DNA from: an uncultured Flavobacteriales bacterium
Lineage (GTDB): Bacteria; Bacteroidota; Bacteroidia; Flavobacteriales_E; Vicingaceae
Reading direction: 5' to 3'
Assembly (NCBI GenBank): GCA_937901255.1
Contig: CALCHN010000047.1
Coordinates: forward strand, 7,149 to 71,148
DNA: 64,000 nucleotides
The position numbers and the translations under genes were made by a program. Under the pieces are notes generated by a model that was given only the letters and a program-made list of their open reading frames with translations, was not told the DNA's origin and did not search any database. Shown piece by piece: positions 1 to 8,413 of this stretch; the stretch's first letter is position 1; each line of letters opens with the position of its first letter.

Positions 1-684
1 GCTATTGGACTTTATGTTGAGCAAGATGCTTTACACCTTACTACTCGCTCCTACATTAAATTAGGATATGCTTACCATAAAAAGATTTTTCCGAAACTTA
101 CGTTGGGAGCAGGAATTTTTGCAGGTGTTCAGCAATATAGTATGACAGATGTTTTTGGTAACAATAATCCTGACCCTGTGTTGGATAATGCCGGAGGTTC
201 TGTTCTGCATTACCCGGATATTATGCCCGGAATTTTATTGTACAACAACAAAGTGTATTACAGTTTTTCTATTAATCAAACCTATTTTAAAAACATTAAA
301 CTCGGACAAGAATCTAAACAAGTAAACCAATACTATATAGGTATGGGACATCAATCTGTACATAATGATTGGACTGTTTTTAAATCATTTTTATTGAAAA
401 TGAACAACATGGGGCCTCCTGCATTAGATTTGAATATTGCTTGGGTGTATAGACAAAACTTTACAATGGGAATTGGCTACAGAGCCGGAGAAGCCATTGT
501 TGCACAAATTAAATTCAGAGTTTTTGATGCCCTTACTATTGGTTATGCCTTTGATTTTCCACTCAACAAAATTTATGGCAACTACAGCCACGAAATTATG
601 TTAGGATTTAGACAATGCCCTGGTGGTGGTATTGGTGAAGGTGGCGGAATGAAATCACACACTTGTCCTGCTTATGCGTTGTGA
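1..684 (+). CDS. PorP/SprF-family type IX secretion membrane protein, 5'-truncated
   Basis: The frame is open from base 1 to the TGA at 682-684, giving 227 visible residues, so the start lies left of the window. The short aromatic/Gly beta strands (YIKLGYAYHKK, LTLGAGIFAGVQQY, FTMGIGYRAG, LTIGYAFDFPLNKI) and the end GNYSHEIMLGFR are typical of PorP/SprF outer-membrane barrels. These proteins act with T9SS in export or attachment of type B (gliding-associated CTD) cargo and usually sit next to such a cargo gene, here presumably off the left edge. After the last strand is an unusual tail: a Gly-rich linker followed by MKSHTCPAYAL with a single Cys. Family assignment is from sequence pattern; the role is inferred from the family. 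Confidence 0.85.
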   Translation, partial: AIGLYVEQDALHLTTRSYIKLGYAYHKKIFPKLTLGAGIFAGVQQYSMTDVFGNNNPDPVLDNAGGSVLHYPDIMPGILLYNNKVYYSFSINQTYFKNIKLGQESKQVNQYYIGMGHQSVHNDWTVFKSFLLKMNNMGPPALDLNIAWVYRQNFTMGIGYRAGEAIVAQIKFRVFDALTIGYAFDFPLNKIYGNYSHEIMLGFRQCPGGGIGEGGGMKSHTCPAYAL

Positions 685-728
685 GAAATTTAAGAATAAG
701 AATAATAAATCTAATAACACCCCATAAA

Positions 729-760
729 AAAAGCTCCATGATTTCTCATGGAGCTTTTTA
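729..760. terminator. Rho-independent terminator after the PorP gene
   Basis: A 13-bp perfect stem (AAAAGCTCCATGA / TCATGGAGCTTTT) with loop TTTC is followed by a T-rich stretch, 45 bp after the PorP stop. It can work in both directions, but the leftward helicase transcript ends about 165 bp away with a repeat in between. Confidence 0.85.
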
Positions 761-810
761 GTTTTATCATAAATCGGTAAGAAAATTTCCAATTTTAAGC
801 CTTTGATAAG

Positions 811-898
811 AAAACTTTCAAAGACGAGGCTTTCAAAATTTTTGATTCTAAGGAGTTTACTAAAGTAAATGACTGAATCAAAAATGAGAATAACGAAG
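811..898 (-). repeat. Nested-palindrome dispersed repeat, copy 1
   Basis: On the minus strand this reads CTTCGTTAT...CAGTCATTTAC...AGTAAACTCCT...GAAAGCCTCG..TTTGAA and aligns over about 88 bp with 41544-41632 on the plus strand. The core TTTACT-AA-AGTAAA is palindromic and is flanked by a second stem, TTTTTGATTC / GAATCAAAAA. It lies between a terminator and the helicase stop codon. No coding frame is evident. Confidence 0.7.
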
Positions 899-923
899 TA
901 TTTGGGAGTTTGCTTCCAAAGAT

Positions 924-2702
924 TTAGCTTCTACGTTCTCTTTTAAAAGAAGAACGAGATGAAGTTCTTTCTCTACGGTTTCCTCCACGATCTCCACCGC
1001 CTTTGTAGCCACCTCTATCTCCGCCTCTATCTCTTCTTTCTCCTCTTTCACCTTTTGGCTTATCTTTAGAAAACTCAATACGGATATCTCTGTTTTCAAC
1101 ATTTCTTCCATTAAGGCTATTGATAAGTGTATTTCCTACATTATCATCAACACCAATAAAAGCAAAGCTATCAAACAAATCAATTTTTCCTATAGAATTT
1201 CCGTCAACACCTGTTTGGTTGCAAATGAATCCCAAAATTTGACCTTTGTTTTCAAATCCATCCATTTTTCCAATGTTGATAAACAATCTGTTGGTATTTC
1301 TTGTCGTGTTATCACCTCTTTCACCTCTTTTTCTATCGCCACGCTCACCTCTATCTCTTCCTTTTCTCATCGTGCTCATATCAATATTCAAATCTCTCGC
1401 TTTTTCGTAATCTTTAATAAAACGATTGAATTCTAAGGATACAAATCTTTCAATTACCTCTTCTTTAGACAATCCTACAAATTCTTCGTGAATTTGAGCA
1501 ATGTAAGGAGCTAATCCTTTTTCATTTATCTCAACTTCTTTTACGTTTTGTATCACTTTCATTAATTGCTCATAGCAAATTTCTTTACCAGTAGGAACTT
1601 GTATCAATTCCATTTTACGACCAATTTGTTTCTCTACTAAACGCACTCTGCTCGCTTTTGAAGGGCTAACCAATGCAATAGATCTTCCTGATTTTCCAGC
1701 TCTTGCAGTACGTCCACTTCTGTGGGTGTAGCTTTCAATTTCATCTGGTAAATCAACATGGAAAACGTGTGTTAAATCATCTACATCAATTCCTCTTGCA
1801 GCAACATCAGTAGCAATTAAAACTTGTAAGTTTCTGTTTCTGAATTTTGCCATCACACTGTCTCTTTGAGCTTGTGATAAATCGCCATGTAATGCATCTG
1901 CATTGTAACCATCAGCCATTAATTTGTCTGCAAATTCTTTTGTTTCTCTTCTTGTTCTGCAAAAAACAATACCGTACATTCCTGGAGCAACATCAATAAA
2001 TCTTCTTAAAGCATCATATTGATCTCTTCCTGCTACTGCACAATATTGGTGTTCAATATTAGCTGCAGAGCTATTTTTTGTTCCTACAGTAACTCTAACT
2101 GGGTCGGTCATATAGTTTTTAGCTATACGCTCTACCTCTTTAGGCATGGTTGCAGAAAACAACCAAGTATGTTTTGAAGGAGGTGTTTGTTCTATAATTT
2201 TAGTGATGTCTTCTTTAAAACCCATGTTTAACATTTCATCGGCTTCATCTAACACTACTGTTTTAACTTCGTCAAATTTTAGTACTCTTCTTTCCATTAA
2301 ATCAATGGTTCTACCAGGTGTTCCCACCATAATATTTACACCACTTTTAATTTCTCTGATTTGGTCGCTAATGCTAGCACCACCATAAACAGCTACTACT
2401 TTAATACCTTTTGTATGTTTTGCATACAATTTTAACTCGTTAGTGATTTGTAAACACAACTCTCTGGTAGGACACAAAATCATCCCTTGGATGGCTTTTG
2501 AGTTCGTATCAATTTGTTGTATCATTGGCAAGCCAAAAGCAGCAGTTTTACCTGTTCCTGTTTGTGCTAAACCCACGTAATCTTTGTCTCCAGTAATTAA
2601 TAATGGAATAGATTCTTCTTGAATTGGTGATGGTTTTTCAAAACCCAATTCTTCAACTGCCTTCACGATATGCTCGTCAAGACCTAATTCTTTAAATGTC
2701 AT
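924..2702 (-). CDS. deaD: DEAD-box ATP-dependent RNA helicase (CsdA/DeaD-like)
   Basis: The 592-residue protein has the full DEAD-box motif set: Q motif (GFEKPSPIQ, about 20-28), motif I AQTGTGKT (46-53), PTRELCLQI, TPGR, DEAD (152-155), SAT (183-185), and motif VI HRSGRTARAG in the second RecA domain. A DbpA/CsdA-type RNA-binding domain follows (RLFINIGKMDGFENKGQILG onward), then an Arg/Gly-rich tail (RGERRDRGGDRGGYKGGG). In this family the helicase unwinds RNA during ribosome assembly, RNA decay and cold adaptation. The ATG at 2700-2702 is preceded by a leader of about 120 nt with two hairpins, which suggests post-transcriptional or cold control (inference). The gene appears monocistronic. 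DeaD is preferred over RhlE because of the C-terminal RNA-binding domain. Confidence 0.95.
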   Translation of the reverse strand: MTFKELGLDEHIVKAVEELGFEKPSPIQEESIPLLITGDKDYVGLAQTGTGKTAAFGLPMIQQIDTNSKAIQGMILCPTRELCLQITNELKLYAKHTKGIKVVAVYGGASISDQIREIKSGVNIMVGTPGRTIDLMERRVLKFDEVKTVVLDEADEMLNMGFKEDITKIIEQTPPSKHTWLFSATMPKEVERIAKNYMTDPVRVTVGTKNSSAANIEHQYCAVAGRDQYDALRRFIDVAPGMYGIVFCRTRRETKEFADKLMADGYNADALHGDLSQAQRDSVMAKFRNRNLQVLIATDVAARGIDVDDLTHVFHVDLPDEIESYTHRSGRTARAGKSGRSIALVSPSKASRVRLVEKQIGRKMELIQVPTGKEICYEQLMKVIQNVKEVEINEKGLAPYIAQIHEEFVGLSKEEVIERFVSLEFNRFIKDYEKARDLNIDMSTMRKGRDRGERGDRKRGERGDNTTRNTNRLFINIGKMDGFENKGQILGFICNQTGVDGNSIGKIDLFDSFAFIGVDDNVGNTLINSLNGRNVENRDIRIEFSKDKPKGERGERRDRGGDRGGYKGGGDRGGNRRERTSSRSSFKRERRS

Positions 2703-2717
2703 TTTTTTGTTTATTTA

Positions 2718-2828
2718 TACCGAATCGGTATGTTGATTATTAACAGCGGGACGAAAAGATCGCTAGAAATACTCTTTACCAATTTGGCGAGTTATACATT
2801 ACAACTTTTTGTTGTAAGCGGTGGCAAA
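2718..2828 (-). promoter_or_regulatory. Structured 5' leader of the helicase gene
   Basis: Within the roughly 125 nt upstream of the helicase ATG are two perfect hairpins: TACCGA-A-TCGGTA (2718-2730, ending 15 nt before the start codon) and TTACAAC-(5 nt)-GTTGTAA (2799-2817). Just upstream on the minus strand, CAACTTTG differs by one base from the Bacteroidota -7 box TAnnTTTG, so transcription could begin near 2825. The leader and its role are inferred; only the hairpins are seen directly. Confidence 0.4.
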
Positions 2829-2975
2829 GTTGAGCTTTTATTTCCAATAAAAAAAATTAAATCGTTTATTTAGTGGAAAACCCACTTGTAATGGACTCAA
2901 GGTTAGTTGATTGTTGGTTGGTGATTTGGTTCAATCAACAATTAAGAGAGAGGTTAGATATAGCAAAAGCTTACT

Positions 2976-4028
2976 TTAATTGTAAAATTTTTCTCTTAAC
3001 CTAAATGTCAAATCATTTATCATTGCTAAATCTGGTTGATCTGGCAGCGTTGATTTTTCAAAAACTGTTGCCATTTCTTCCTGTTTTTCTTTTGCCATAT
3101 TCAACAATTCCTCATATTCAAATTTACCAGCTTTAATATCAAGTAAAAACTCTCGATTAGTTCTTTTTACATTTACTTTTTTTTCTTTACCTATTTCAAT
3201 AGCCATTTCTAAAAGTCTAAATACATGCATCATATTCTTCGAATCATAATTTTTTCCGTGACTCTTTGTATTTTTATATCTTTCATCGTTACGCTTATCC
3301 ACCCAATCCCAATACTCTCTATACTCTTTGCAATAAGTGGAATATCCATTTCGATTAAAATACATTAAAGCTTCTTGTTCTGTATCTTTTGGAACAGAAC
3401 TTAAACAAACATCATTTGAATCATTTCCTCTTATTACTCCGCTAAAACCAAGCTTTTCTGAATAATACAATCCATAAACATCGTTCATGTGTGGAATGTT
3501 AACTAATCCACAATTTTCATGCTTCCAACCTTTAATTTTGAGATATTTTTGAAGTGGTATTGCTCCCTGATCGTAATTTACGAAACAAAATGATAATATA
3601 TTTTTTCGCTCCCTTGCCACGGGATTTAGAATTTTCTTTTTAAGACCCTTGGCTTTCTTAATTTGAGACAAAGCAAATTTTCCGAAAGTATTTCTACATA
3701 ATTTAGATAAAATCAACTCAGAATTTATTTCACTCAAATAAGGATGTTTATAAATAATAGCTGATTCAGGAGTATTTAATAATTCAAGAATATTTGGATT
3801 GTTTAATGAAAGCAACTCCATAAAACGTCCAAATTCATAAAACACAATGTCATTTGTTTCATTATTAACCTGAGGAATATAATTTAACCCATAATAATCC
3901 TTTTTTGGCAAAATGAACACACCTTTTATATCTGTATCAGAACTTGGAGTATCTAGACCATAGGCTTTACTACCACTAACACATTCTAGTATTATTAACC
4001 CTCTATTTCGTAAGTCGTTAATTGTCAT
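2976..4028 (-). CDS. Predicted nucleotidyltransferase, Pol-beta superfamily (RlaP/YcgL-like, COG3541 type)
   Basis: This 350-residue protein has the Pol-beta nucleotidyltransferase signature near its N-terminus, GSKAYGLDTPSSDTDIKG (about residues 19-36). The two Asp residues of DTD are the expected metal ligands, with the third acidic residue probably in the NDIVFYEFGRF strand. The rest is helical and charged. Members of this group (PF10127, RNA-ligase-associated RlaP, and YcgL) are thought to act in RNA repair or tailing, but substrates are largely unknown. It starts 3 bp after the stop of a second, smaller nucleotidyltransferase gene, so the two are probably co-transcribed. No RNA ligase or antitoxin-like HEPN/MNT partner is adjacent. 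The superfamily is certain; the function is not. Confidence 0.8.
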   Translation of the reverse strand: MTINDLRNRGLIILECVSGSKAYGLDTPSSDTDIKGVFILPKKDYYGLNYIPQVNNETNDIVFYEFGRFMELLSLNNPNILELLNTPESAIIYKHPYLSEINSELILSKLCRNTFGKFALSQIKKAKGLKKKILNPVARERKNILSFCFVNYDQGAIPLQKYLKIKGWKHENCGLVNIPHMNDVYGLYYSEKLGFSGVIRGNDSNDVCLSSVPKDTEQEALMYFNRNGYSTYCKEYREYWDWVDKRNDERYKNTKSHGKNYDSKNMMHVFRLLEMAIEIGKEKKVNVKRTNREFLLDIKAGKFEYEELLNMAKEKQEEMATVFEKSTLPDQPDLAMINDLTFRLREKFYN

Positions 4029-4031
4029 TAT

Positions 4032-4793
4032 TTAAGCTAATGTTTTTCTAAAGAATTCATTTAAATCATTCATTTGCCCTTTTGAAGAAGGTAAGCTTTT
4101 AGACTCTATCTCTGCTCTATTGATGCAACCTTGCATAAAGTTAATTAATTCTTTTTCGTCCGTATGTAAATACGCTTCACTAATGGTAGATTTTATCTCA
4201 ATTAATTGGTTAATCCTAGCTAAAATATTTTCTTCTAAATCCAACCCAATTAACATTTTACTAAATTCTATTGGAGGTATTTCCTCTTTTTCTAAAATCC
4301 ATAAACAAGCAACTGAAGCTCGAAGAGCATAAAAAAACTTCTTCAACTTATATTCTTGAGAAGAACTTACTTCATCAAAAGCCTTTTCTGCCATACTTAA
4401 ATAATGGTGAATTGTAGCAATCCTTGAATAAGTCTTTTGTGCAATAGAATTTATACTAATAAGGAATTCACTGTCAACTTTATAAATAATTGGCGACTGA
4501 ATCCTTTCTAATAAAGGTGGATTTGATTTCCATAACAACCTTAGGCTTTTCCTCAAATCCCAACCACTTATATCAATTTCATTATTATCAAGAAAGAACT
4601 CAATAGTATCTTTTTCCTCTAATAAACTCAAATACCAATCTTTTTGGTGTTTATAAATTATACGGACATCAAAATCACTGTCTGGCGAAGGAAATCCCCA
4701 TGCTCTCGAACCTGTTTCACAAGCAAGAAGTATTTCAATTCCTTTTTCTTGTTCTAAATCAGACAAATACTTCTTTATTTTTTCTTGCATCAC
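4032..4793 (-). CDS. RlaP/YcgL-family nucleotidyltransferase
   Basis: The 253-residue protein matches the usual length of the YcgL/RlaP family. The catalytic motif is GSRAWGFPSPDSDFDVR (about residues 28-44), followed by IIYKHQKDWYLSL and a likely third acidic strand DTIEFFLDNNEIDISGWDLR. The C-terminal half is helical and resembles a substrate-binding helical bundle. The family is linked to RNA repair because some members sit beside or are fused to RNA ligases; none is present here. It is first in a two-gene leftward unit with the 350-residue paralogue-like enzyme. The MM start offers two adjacent ATGs. The pairing of two different-length members suggests a dedicated two-enzyme RNA or nucleotide-modifying unit (inference). 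Confidence 0.85.
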   Translation of the reverse strand: MMQEKIKKYLSDLEQEKGIEILLACETGSRAWGFPSPDSDFDVRIIYKHQKDWYLSLLEEKDTIEFFLDNNEIDISGWDLRKSLRLLWKSNPPLLERIQSPIIYKVDSEFLISINSIAQKTYSRIATIHHYLSMAEKAFDEVSSSQEYKLKKFFYALRASVACLWILEKEEIPPIEFSKMLIGLDLEENILARINQLIEIKSTISEAYLHTDEKELINFMQGCINRAEIESKSLPSSKGQMNDLNEFFRKTLA

Positions 4794-5091
4794 TAATGTT
4801 TGATAATTTGTAAAACTACCTCAAGTTATTACGTTCCATTACAAAAATATAAAATAAATCATAAACTCACTAACCAATAATACAGATTTCCGACAATTTT
4901 CTACGTTCCTTGAAAATTTCGAGAATGACGTTTTTAATTCTGATTTAATTGCAGAATAACAAGCCATCCTTTAAAGAATTTAGGGAACTTTCTCCTACCA
5001 CTCATCATTTTACTTTTCCATTGGTGTAAAATAATATGCCATGCACCCATTAATAAATTACTTTTGATATTAGGATAAAAACCATTTCAGA
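4794..5091. other. Intergenic region between the nucleotidyltransferase pair and the efflux operon
   Basis: About 300 bp between divergent genes with no supported coding frame. The only recognisable signal is a TACTTTTG -7 box (5059-5066) 25 bp before the ABC ATPase start. A stretch around 4888-4935 (TTCCGACAATTTTCTACG, then CGAGAATGACG) looks like degraded intergenic repeat sequence, but there is no second copy in the window to prove it. Confidence 0.4.
5059..5066 (+). promoter_or_regulatory. Bacteroidota -7 promoter box for the efflux operon
   Basis: TACTTTTG is an exact match to the TAnnTTTG box used by the primary sigma factor of Bacteroidota. It places a start site near 5072 and a leader of about 20 nt before the ATG at 5092. 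No clear -33 TTG is found at the expected distance. Confidence 0.45.
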
Positions 5092-5793
5092 ATGATAGTA
5101 ATAAAAGACCTTCATAAATCATATAAAATGGGCAGCAATGTTCTCCATGTATTGAAAGGAATCAACTTTAATGTGGAAGAAGGAGAAATGGTTGCTATTA
5201 TGGGTTCTTCGGGTTCCGGAAAATCTACTTTACTGAATATTGTAGGTATGCTAGATTTATTAGATACTGGTAGCTATACGCTTGATGGCGTTCCTATTGT
5301 AAACCTTAACGAAACCAAAGCAGCCAAATACCGAAACAAATTTTTAGGTTTTATTTTTCAATCGTTTAACCTTATTAATTACAAAACAGCTTTAGAAAAT
5401 GTTGCCCTTCCACTCTATTACCAAAGAGTTCCTAAAAAAGAGCGGGATGAAAAAGCACTACAATACTTAACCAAAGTAGGTTTGGCCAACTGGGCAACAC
5501 ATTTACCTAGCGAGCTATCGGGCGGACAAAAACAAAGGGTAGCCATTGCCAGAGCATTAGCCGCTCAACCCAAAGTACTTTTAGCCGATGAGCCAACTGG
5601 AGCTTTAGATTCTAAAACTTCTTATGAAGTAATGCAGCTGTTGCAAGAAATTAATGATGAAGGAAAAACACTTTTGGTAGTTACCCATGAGGAAGATATT
5701 GCCAACATGTGTAAAAGAATTGTTCAGTTAAAAGATGGAATTATTATAGAAGATAAAAAAGTTAACCAAGTTAGAGCATCAGCTTATGTTTAG
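5092..5793 (+). CDS. ABC transporter ATP-binding protein (MacB/LolD type)
   Basis: A 233-residue stand-alone ABC ATPase. Walker A is GSSGSGKST (38-46), the Q-loop is FIFQSFNL, the signature is LSGGQKQRVAIARAL, Walker B is VLLADEPTGALDS, and the H-loop is VVTHE. Short ATPases with ADEPTGALDS belong to the MacB/LolD/FtsE group, which power FtsX-like permeases by mechanotransmission rather than transmembrane transport. It starts a five-gene operon (ATPase, permease, permease, adaptor, TolC), and its last 8 bp overlap the first permease gene. It most likely energises tripartite export of a drug, peptide or lipid; the substrate cannot be read from sequence. Confidence 0.93.
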   Translation: MIVIKDLHKSYKMGSNVLHVLKGINFNVEEGEMVAIMGSSGSGKSTLLNIVGMLDLLDTGSYTLDGVPIVNLNETKAAKYRNKFLGFIFQSFNLINYKTALENVALPLYYQRVPKKERDEKALQYLTKVGLANWATHLPSELSGGQKQRVAIARALAAQPKVLLADEPTGALDSKTSYEVMQLLQEINDEGKTLLVVTHEEDIANMCKRIVQLKDGIIIEDKKVNQVRASAYV

Positions 5794-7015
5794 TAGCGAT
5801 AATTGGCAAGAAATATTTCAAACAATTAAGAAAAACAAGCTCCGTACGTTCTTGTCGGGGTTTACTATTACCCTTGGTTTGCTCATTTTTATTACTTTAC
5901 TTGGTTTAGGCAACGGACTAAAAAACTCGTTCAATCAGTTTTTTATGGATGATGCTACCAATACCATGTTTGTCTTTCCAGGTAGAACCAGCATGCCTTA
6001 CAAAGGCTATAATGTAAATAGAACTATTCAGTTTAAAAACGATGATTTAGCCGATATCCAAAAGAATTTTCCTTTTTATTTAGAATACATTACGCCCCGA
6101 ATATTTAGAAACGGAATCGTAATTTTTAATAACGAATCTAACTCTTACTCCTTTGTAGGTGTTGGTCCTGCTCATCAAATTTCTGAAAAAACCATAATGA
6201 TGAAAGGTCGTTATATAAACGATATGGACGTTAAAGAAAAAACAAAATATGCTGTAATTGGCAGATTGGTAGAAAATGACCTGTTTAAAGATAAAAATGC
6301 CTTGGGCGAACATGTTATTATCAACAATACTGCCTACAAAGTTATTGGTGTCTTTCAAGATGAAGGTGGTGATAACGAAGAAAGAAGAATATATGTTCCC
6401 TACACTACCCTACAACTTATTGAAAAAAATACGGATGATATAAATCAAATAGTATTGGCATACAAACCCGAATTAGGTTATGCGGGAGCCATGCTTTTTG
6501 AAGAAAAACTCACCAAATTCCTTAAAGAGAAACACGAAATTGCTCCTGACGACCAAAGTGGTGTTTTTATAAGAAATATTGCTGATAACATGAATCAAAA
6601 CCAACAGCTTTCTGGTGTGTTAACCCTTATTGTTACCTTTGTTGGTATAGGAACGCTAATTGCCGGAGTTATTGGTATTAGCAACATTATGGTTTTTGTA
6701 ATTAAAGAAAGAACCAAAGAAATTGGTATTAGAAAAGCATTAGGAGCGACACCTTTTTCTATCATTACCATGATTTTACAAGAATCTATTTTTATAACCT
6801 TAATTGCAGGTTATGTTGGTCTGTTTTTAGGAATTTTTGTTTTAAATATGATAGGAGATAAATTAGAAAACTATTTTATCTTAAACCCTTATATAGATTT
6901 AGGGACAGCCATAACTGCAACTATTATTTTAATACTTTTTGGAGCATTAGCAGGTTATGTTCCGGCTAAACGAGCAGCTAAAATTCAACCAATTGTAGCT
7001 TTGAGAGATGAATAA
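5786..7015 (+). CDS. MacB-like ABC permease, copy 1
   Basis: The 409-residue protein has the MacB/FtsX layout. A cytoplasmic start (NWQEIFQTIKKNKLRTFLSG) leads into one membrane helix, then a periplasmic MacB_PCD domain (about 50-280), then three C-terminal helices with the FtsX segment MVFVIKERTKEIGIRKALGA and the end AKRAAKIQPIVALRDE. The start overlaps the ATPase gene by 8 bp, indicating translational coupling. It is a diverged paralogue of the next gene; the two probably form a heterodimer driven by a homodimeric ATPase. A palindromic repeat element follows directly after its stop codon. Confidence 0.9.
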   Translation: MFSSDNWQEIFQTIKKNKLRTFLSGFTITLGLLIFITLLGLGNGLKNSFNQFFMDDATNTMFVFPGRTSMPYKGYNVNRTIQFKNDDLADIQKNFPFYLEYITPRIFRNGIVIFNNESNSYSFVGVGPAHQISEKTIMMKGRYINDMDVKEKTKYAVIGRLVENDLFKDKNALGEHVIINNTAYKVIGVFQDEGGDNEERRIYVPYTTLQLIEKNTDDINQIVLAYKPELGYAGAMLFEEKLTKFLKEKHEIAPDDQSGVFIRNIADNMNQNQQLSGVLTLIVTFVGIGTLIAGVIGISNIMVFVIKERTKEIGIRKALGATPFSIITMILQESIFITLIAGYVGLFLGIFVLNMIGDKLENYFILNPYIDLGTAITATIILILFGALAGYVPAKRAAKIQPIVALRDE

Positions 7016-7020
7016 AAAAA

Positions 7021-7140
7021 AGCCTCCCCAACCCCTCCGAAGGAGGGGCTAATTAGAGTGCTGAAAAATTATAAAATGAGAAAAAAATAACTAATAATAA
7101 ATCGCTATCCAACTTCCCCCTTCGGGAGATTGAGGGGACT
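7021..7140 (+). repeat. REPIN-like palindromic doublet A
   Basis: A 120-bp element fills the gap between the two permease genes. It starts AGCCTCCCCAACCCCTCCG with the hairpin CCCCTCCGAAGGAGGGG and ends CTTCCCCCTTCGGGAG...GAGGGGACT, so the ends are GC-rich inverted relatives around an AT-rich middle. Element B at 8414-8556 is nearly the same outside a variable AT-rich stretch. GC-rich palindromes in inverted pairs are the hallmark of REP doublets, but no RAYT transposase gene is in this window. Confidence 0.7.
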
Positions 7141-7153
7141 AAACTAATTAAAA

Positions 7154-8413
7154 TTGATATTTAGAAGAGATACATGGACCGAAATTTTGAGCTCTGTTAC
7201 TAAAAACAAAGCCAGAACCACTATTACTGTAATTGGTGTGCTTTGGGGTATCTTTATTTATATTACTTTATCAGGTGCTGCCAAAGGACTCGACAATGGT
7301 TTTGAAAAACAGTTTGAACGAGTTGCCATGAATAGTATGTTTGTGTGGACACAGCAAACAAGTGTTCCTTATAAAGGTTTTAAAACAGGCAGGTTTATTC
7401 AATTAAAACTGAATGATGTACGAACTCTAAAAACAAAAATTCCTGAAATACAATACGTAGCACCACGAAATGCTAAAGGTGTTTTTGGCGGAGATGCACC
7501 AACCATAACCAGAGATTTAAAACATGGAAAATACAATGTTTATGGCGATTTTCCTGTAGTTGTAAAAATTGCTACCAAAGATATTTTTGATGGTGGCAGG
7601 TTTTTAAATGAAGAGGATATCAAACACAATAGAAAAGTATGTGTAATTGGAGAAAGAACGCAACGAGAATTGTTTAACAAAGATGAAAATCCTATCGGAC
7701 AATTTATTAAAATAGACAACAGCTACTTCCAAGTTATTGGTGTACATAAATTTGTGCAAGGTGGTGGATTTGAAGATGATGGAGATATTTACATTCCATT
7801 TACCACCTTTAGAAAACTTTACAACACAGGAGAAAATGTAGGTTGGTTAGCTATTGCTGCTCATAATGACGCTGATGTAATAGAAGTAGAAAAGAAAGTG
7901 AAAACAGTATTAAAAGACATTCACAGTGTTGCACAGGAAGATGAAAGAGCTATAGGTTCATTTAACTTAGGAGAGATTTTTAATAAAGTACAAGGTTTTT
8001 CTAAAGGCTTAACATTTTTATCACTAGTGGTTGGTGTAGCTACCATTTTTGCAGGAGTAATTGGCATTGGCAATATTTTACTAATTTCTGTAAAAGAAAG
8101 AACTAGAGAGTTAGGTGTTAGACGAGCCTTAGGAGCAACACCTAATGAAGTAAAAGGACAAATAATTTTAGAATCTGTATTTCTTACATTAGTCTCGGGA
8201 GTGTTAGGAATTATTTTAGGAGCTTTTACATTAGCTGGAATTAATGTACTTACTCAAGATTTAGATTCGTTCCCTTATGCCAATCCAACAGTTCCAATAC
8301 CATACATTATTGGAGCTTTATTAATTATGATAATTTTAGGAACATTAATAGGCTTAATTCCGGCACAAAGAGCCGTTAGTATTAAACCTATTGACGCCTT
8401 AAGAGAAGAATAA
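7154..8413 (+). CDS. MacB-like ABC permease, copy 2 (TTG start)
   Basis: The 419-residue protein has the same layout as the preceding permease: N-terminal helix (NKARTTITVIGVLWGIFIYI), periplasmic MacB_PCD domain, and three C-terminal helices with ISVKERTRELGVRRALGA and the end PAQRAVSIKPIDALREE. The TTG at 7154 is chosen because it gives MIFRRDTWTEILSSVTKNKA, which aligns with the start of copy 1; the next ATG would remove part of the first helix. The gene is flanked on both sides by near-identical palindromic repeat elements, which is unusual inside an operon. It probably pairs with copy 1 in a heterodimeric exporter. Confidence 0.9.
   Translation: MIFRRDTWTEILSSVTKNKARTTITVIGVLWGIFIYITLSGAAKGLDNGFEKQFERVAMNSMFVWTQQTSVPYKGFKTGRFIQLKLNDVRTLKTKIPEIQYVAPRNAKGVFGGDAPTITRDLKHGKYNVYGDFPVVVKIATKDIFDGGRFLNEEDIKHNRKVCVIGERTQRELFNKDENPIGQFIKIDNSYFQVIGVHKFVQGGGFEDDGDIYIPFTTFRKLYNTGENVGWLAIAAHNDADVIEVEKKVKTVLKDIHSVAQEDERAIGSFNLGEIFNKVQGFSKGLTFLSLVVGVATIFAGVIGIGNILLISVKERTRELGVRRALGATPNEVKGQIILESVFLTLVSGVLGIILGAFTLAGINVLTQDLDSFPYANPTVPIPYIIGALLIMIILGTLIGLIPAQRAVSIKPIDALREE

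Noticed and set aside
878..1111. 77-residue minus-strand frame in the helicase C-terminus
   Set aside because: It is a shifted reading of the Arg/Gly-rich repeat tail; the sequence is low-complexity Glu/Val and overlaps a solid gene.
2906..2939. GTTGATTG/CAATCAAC stem as terminator of the nucleotidyltransferase unit
   Set aside because: An 8-bp stem with an 18-nt loop and no T tract on the expected side is too weak to call.
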